From Modestobacter sp. DSM 44400 (GTDB lineage: Bacteria; Actinomycetota; Actinomycetes; Mycobacteriales; Geodermatophilaceae): a stretch of DNA of 51,578 bases. The DNA lies in NCBI RefSeq assembly GCF_900107175.1, contig NZ_FNOZ01000029.1:1-51578 (forward strand), given 5' to 3'. The translations under genes and the position numbers were made by a program. The notes beneath the pieces are model-generated. The model saw only the letters and a list, made by a program, of their open reading frames with translations, did no database searches and was not told where the DNA came from. Each line of letters begins with the position of its first letter. The stretch's first letter is position 1. Positions 49,435-51,578 of the stretch are shown in pieces.

Positions 49435-51220
49435 GGTAGAGCGCCGCCACCTCGTCGCCGAACTCTTTCATCACCACGGCCCGCTTGAGCTTCAGGCTGG
49501 GGGTGAGGGTGCCGTTCTCCTCGGTGAAGTCCGCGGCCAGCACGCAGAACTTCCTGATCGACTCGGCGTGCGAGACGGCCTTGTTGGCGTCGGCCACCGC
49601 GGCCTCGAGCTCGGACCGCACGTCGGGGTCCTCCCGCAGCTGCTCGGCAGTGAGCGAAGGGTCCTTGCCCTGCGCCTTGAGCCAGGCCGGCAGCGCGTCC
49701 TCGTCCAGGGTGACCAGTGCGGCGATGAAGGGTCGCTGGTCGCCGACGACGATGCACTGGCTGATCAGCTTGTGCGCCCGCAGCCGGTCCTCCAGCACGG
49801 CGGGGGCGACGTTCTTTCCCCCGGCGGTCACCAGCATCTCCTTCTTCCGGCCGGTGATCCGCAGAAAGCCCTGGGTGTCGAGCTCCCCGAGGTCGCCGGT
49901 GTGGAACCAGCCGTGCTCGTCGATGGCCTCGCGGGTGGCCTGCTCGTTCTTCCAGTAGCCGCGCATCACGATCCCGCCGCGCAGCAGAACCTCGCCGTCG
50001 TCGGCGATGGCGGCGTCGACCCCGGGGAGCGGACGGCCGACGGTGCCGATGCGCAGCGCGGCATCGTGGTTGACCGCCGCGGCGGCGGTGGTCTCGGTCA
50101 GGCCGTAGCCCTCGAAGATCGGAACGCCGAGGCCGCGGAAGAAGTGGCCCAGCCGCTCGCCCAGCGGCGCCCCGCCGGAGACGGCGCCCACGCAGCGGCC
50201 GCCGAGGGCTGCCCGCAGCTTGCCGTAGACCAGCTTGTCGAACAGCGCGTGCTGCGCCTTGAGCGCCAGCCCGGGTCCGCCGGTGTCCTGGGCGCGGGAC
50301 CAGTCAACGGCCACCTGGGCGGCCTTGTCGAAGACCTTGCCCTTGCCGCCCTGGTCGGCGGTGGCCTTGGCGGTGTTGTAGACCTTCTCGAACACCCGCG
50401 GTACGGCCAGCACGAACGTCGGTGAGAACCGGCCGAGGTCGCCGACCAGGTCCTTCACATCGGGGGTGTGCCCGATGACCGTGCGGGTGTAGATCGCGCC
50501 GACCTGCAGCACCCGGGCAAGCACGTGCGCCAGCGGGATGAACAGCAACAGCGACCCGTCCCTGTTCAGGAAGCGGCCCAGCAGCGTCATGCCGTTGCGG
50601 ATCTCGAACAGGAAGTTGGCGTGCGTCAGCTCGCAGCCCTTGGGCCGGCCGGTCGTACCGCTGGTGTAGATCAGCGTGGCCAGGCTGTCGGCGGTGAGGG
50701 TCGCGCGGCGGGCGGCCAGCTCGCTGTCCGGGACGTCGGCGCCGGCGGCGGCCAGGGTGTCCAGCGCGCCGTCGTCGATCACCCACACCAGGCCCAGCTC
50801 GGGGGCCCCGGCGCGCACCGACTCCACCGACGCGGCGTGCTCGGCGGTCTCCACGACCATCGCCCGGGCCCCGGAGTCGGCCAGGATCCAGGAGATCTGG
50901 TCGGCGCTGGAGGTCTCGTACACCGGGACGACGACCGCGCCGGCGGTCCAGATCGCGTAGTCCAGGACCGTCCATTCGTACCGCGTCTTGGCCAGCAGGC
51001 CCACCCGGTCACCGGCCTGGACGCCGCCGGCGACCAGGCCTTTGGCGACCGCGCCCACCCGGGCGGCGAACTCGGCGTGGGTGACGTCCTCCCAGCGGCC
51101 GTCGCGCTGGATGCGCAGGCCGACGTCGGCGGGGTGCTGCGCCGCGTTGCGGGCGACCATGTCCGTCAGGGCCTCGTCGGCCCCCACGGTGGCGGTGGGG
51201 GGAACGCTGAGCTCGCGCAC
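49394..51220 (-). CDS. AMP-forming long-chain acyl-CoA ligase (FadD15-like)
   Basis: 608 residues. The phosphate loop is LIYTSGTTGRPKGCELTH, then GGRCVGAVSGGAPLGERLGHFFRGLG, FEGYGLTETTAAAAVN, GWFHTGDLGELDTQGFLRITGRKKEMLVTAGGKNVAP (hinge) and the catalytic Lys near the C-terminus in TPSLKLKRAVV. It activates fatty acids with ATP and CoA. GTG 51220 follows GAGAGGA. Its last 12 residues (EDPAAPHPSQAR) come from the intergenic repeat D2, so the natural end probably lay near AALYQ. It is the Rv2187 counterpart beside pimB. An IS element lies 75 bp upstream of the start. Confidence 0.93.
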   Translation of the reverse strand: MRELSVPPTATVGADEALTDMVARNAAQHPADVGLRIQRDGRWEDVTHAEFAARVGAVAKGLVAGGVQAGDRVGLLAKTRYEWTVLDYAIWTAGAVVVPVYETSSADQISWILADSGARAMVVETAEHAASVESVRAGAPELGLVWVIDDGALDTLAAAGADVPDSELAARRATLTADSLATLIYTSGTTGRPKGCELTHANFLFEIRNGMTLLGRFLNRDGSLLLFIPLAHVLARVLQVGAIYTRTVIGHTPDVKDLVGDLGRFSPTFVLAVPRVFEKVYNTAKATADQGGKGKVFDKAAQVAVDWSRAQDTGGPGLALKAQHALFDKLVYGKLRAALGGRCVGAVSGGAPLGERLGHFFRGLGVPIFEGYGLTETTAAAAVNHDAALRIGTVGRPLPGVDAAIADDGEVLLRGGIVMRGYWKNEQATREAIDEHGWFHTGDLGELDTQGFLRITGRKKEMLVTAGGKNVAPAVLEDRLRAHKLISQCIVVGDQRPFIAALVTLDEDALPAWLKAQGKDPSLTAEQLREDPDVRSELEAAVADANKAVSHAESIRKFCVLAADFTEENGTLTPSLKLKRAVVMKEFGDEVAALYQEDPAAPHPSQAR

Positions 51221-51295
51221 GCCGGTCCTCTCTGTCCCGCCCGGCAGAAGGGCGCCGTCGCCCTCCGACCCCCGGGCCGGGTCCAGGCGAATCTA

Positions 51296-51578
51296 GAGCG
51301 TGTCTGCTAACTGCGGACGCGGTGATGGATGATCATGCAGCCGAGGAGGACACCGCCGAGGTAGGTGGTGGCGTATTTGTCGTAGCGGGTGGCGATAGCG
51401 CGCCACTGCTTGAGCCGGCCGAACCCGCGTTCGACGGTGTTGCGGTCCTTGTAGAGCTCGGCATCGCAGGCCGGTGGTCGCCCACCGGCCGAGCCCTTGG
51501 CCTTGCGGCGTGCGATCTGGTCGCTGCGTTCGGGAATCGTGTGAGCGATCTTCTTCGCCCGCAGGTGCGCCCGCGTAC
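51296..51578 (-). mobile_element. End of an IS5-family insertion sequence (continues outside)
   Basis: GAGCGTGTCTGCTAA (51296-51310) looks like the terminal inverted repeat, following CTA in the flank; the transposase stop overlaps it. The other end is outside the window, so target duplication and completeness cannot be checked. Confidence 0.7.
51307..51578 (-). CDS. IS5-family transposase, C-terminal part
   Basis: The last 89 residues are visible. The DDE Glu region reads DRNTVERGFGRLKQWRAIATRYDKYATTYLGGVLLG, typical of the IS5/IS427 group, after KKIAHTIPERSDQIARRKAKGSAGGRPPACD. The frame is open to the window edge. IS427-type elements often make the transposase by frameshift from two ORFs; only the second is here. 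Confidence 0.88.
   Translation of the reverse strand, partial: TRAHLRAKKIAHTIPERSDQIARRKAKGSAGGRPPACDAELYKDRNTVERGFGRLKQWRAIATRYDKYATTYLGGVLLGCMIIHHRVRS

Noticed and set aside
1-51578. A new defence island, biosynthetic cluster or prophage
   Set aside because: Nearly all genes belong to a conserved actinobacterial housekeeping block; no restriction, toxin-antitoxin, phage or large synthase genes were seen.

Overview
The window looks like a chromosomal stretch from a very GC-rich actinobacterium, most probably Geodermatophilaceae (Blastococcus/Modestobacter/Geodermatophilus type); the family is my inference from protein character. The actinobacterial assignment is firm: actinobacterial QcrCAB, CtaF, DUF4191, DUF3043, DUF3817, a PimB' mannosyltransferase and a textbook GlnR operator. 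From memory of the family, gene order follows the conserved Mycobacterium block Rv2187 (fadD15) to Rv2220 (glnA1), read here right to left. Many genes start on ATG or GTG 6-8 nt after a TANNNT -10 box, so leaderless mRNAs appear common.

Layout. 1-0.5 kb: tail of a chlorite-dismutase-like protein and a scrap of an FAD monooxygenase. 0.5-6.3 kb: glnA with GlnR boxes, RDD protein, DUF4191, lipA, and an apolipoprotein-like repeat protein. 6.6-12.8 kb: a block that splits lipA from lipB. It holds a wrecked GGDEF gene with an internal inversion, a two-gene CDP-polyol/glycerophosphotransferase module, a 55-bp palindrome, and leuS behind a Leu-codon leader peptide and attenuator. 12.9-23.9 kb: lipB, peptidase E, an FAD oxidoreductase, a membrane Ser/Thr kinase, a TIGR01777 epimerase, sucB (two lipoyl domains), lpdA, a small protein, and pepA. 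23.9-29.1 kb: gcvT, the YihY/DUF4235/DUF3618 membrane operon with a stress-type promoter, an aldo/keto reductase, DUF3043. 29.2-39.2 kb: erpA-like Fe-S carrier, a small lipoprotein, asnB, DUF3817, and the aerobic bc1-aa3 block ctaC, ctaF, qcrB, qcrA, qcrC, ctaE. 39.3-43.0 kb: receiver-like protein, trpD, a stand-alone Lrp ligand-binding domain, and a DEDDh exonuclease fused to a GIY-YIG/UvrC-like region. 43.2-51.6 kb: a decayed NlpC/P60-VanY gene, a CxxC protein, a c-di-AMP riboswitch with an NlpC/P60 hydrolase, an M48 protease, pimB, a FadD15-like ligase, and the end of an IS5-family element.

Together: lipA, lipB, sucB, lpdA and gcvT serve lipoate-dependent metabolism. The cta/qcr genes encode the respiratory III-IV supercomplex, with the Fe-S carrier nearby. 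The right side serves the cell envelope.

Most noteworthy: (i) leuS attenuation by a peptide with three consecutive Leu codons; (ii) a palindrome carrying two mirror-image promoters; (iii) a dispersed intergenic hairpin repeat with at least five copies and compensatory stem changes, one copy forming the end of a coding sequence; (iv) the inverted, deleted segment that killed a diguanylate cyclase gene. I did not find a multi-gene novel defence or biosynthetic system.
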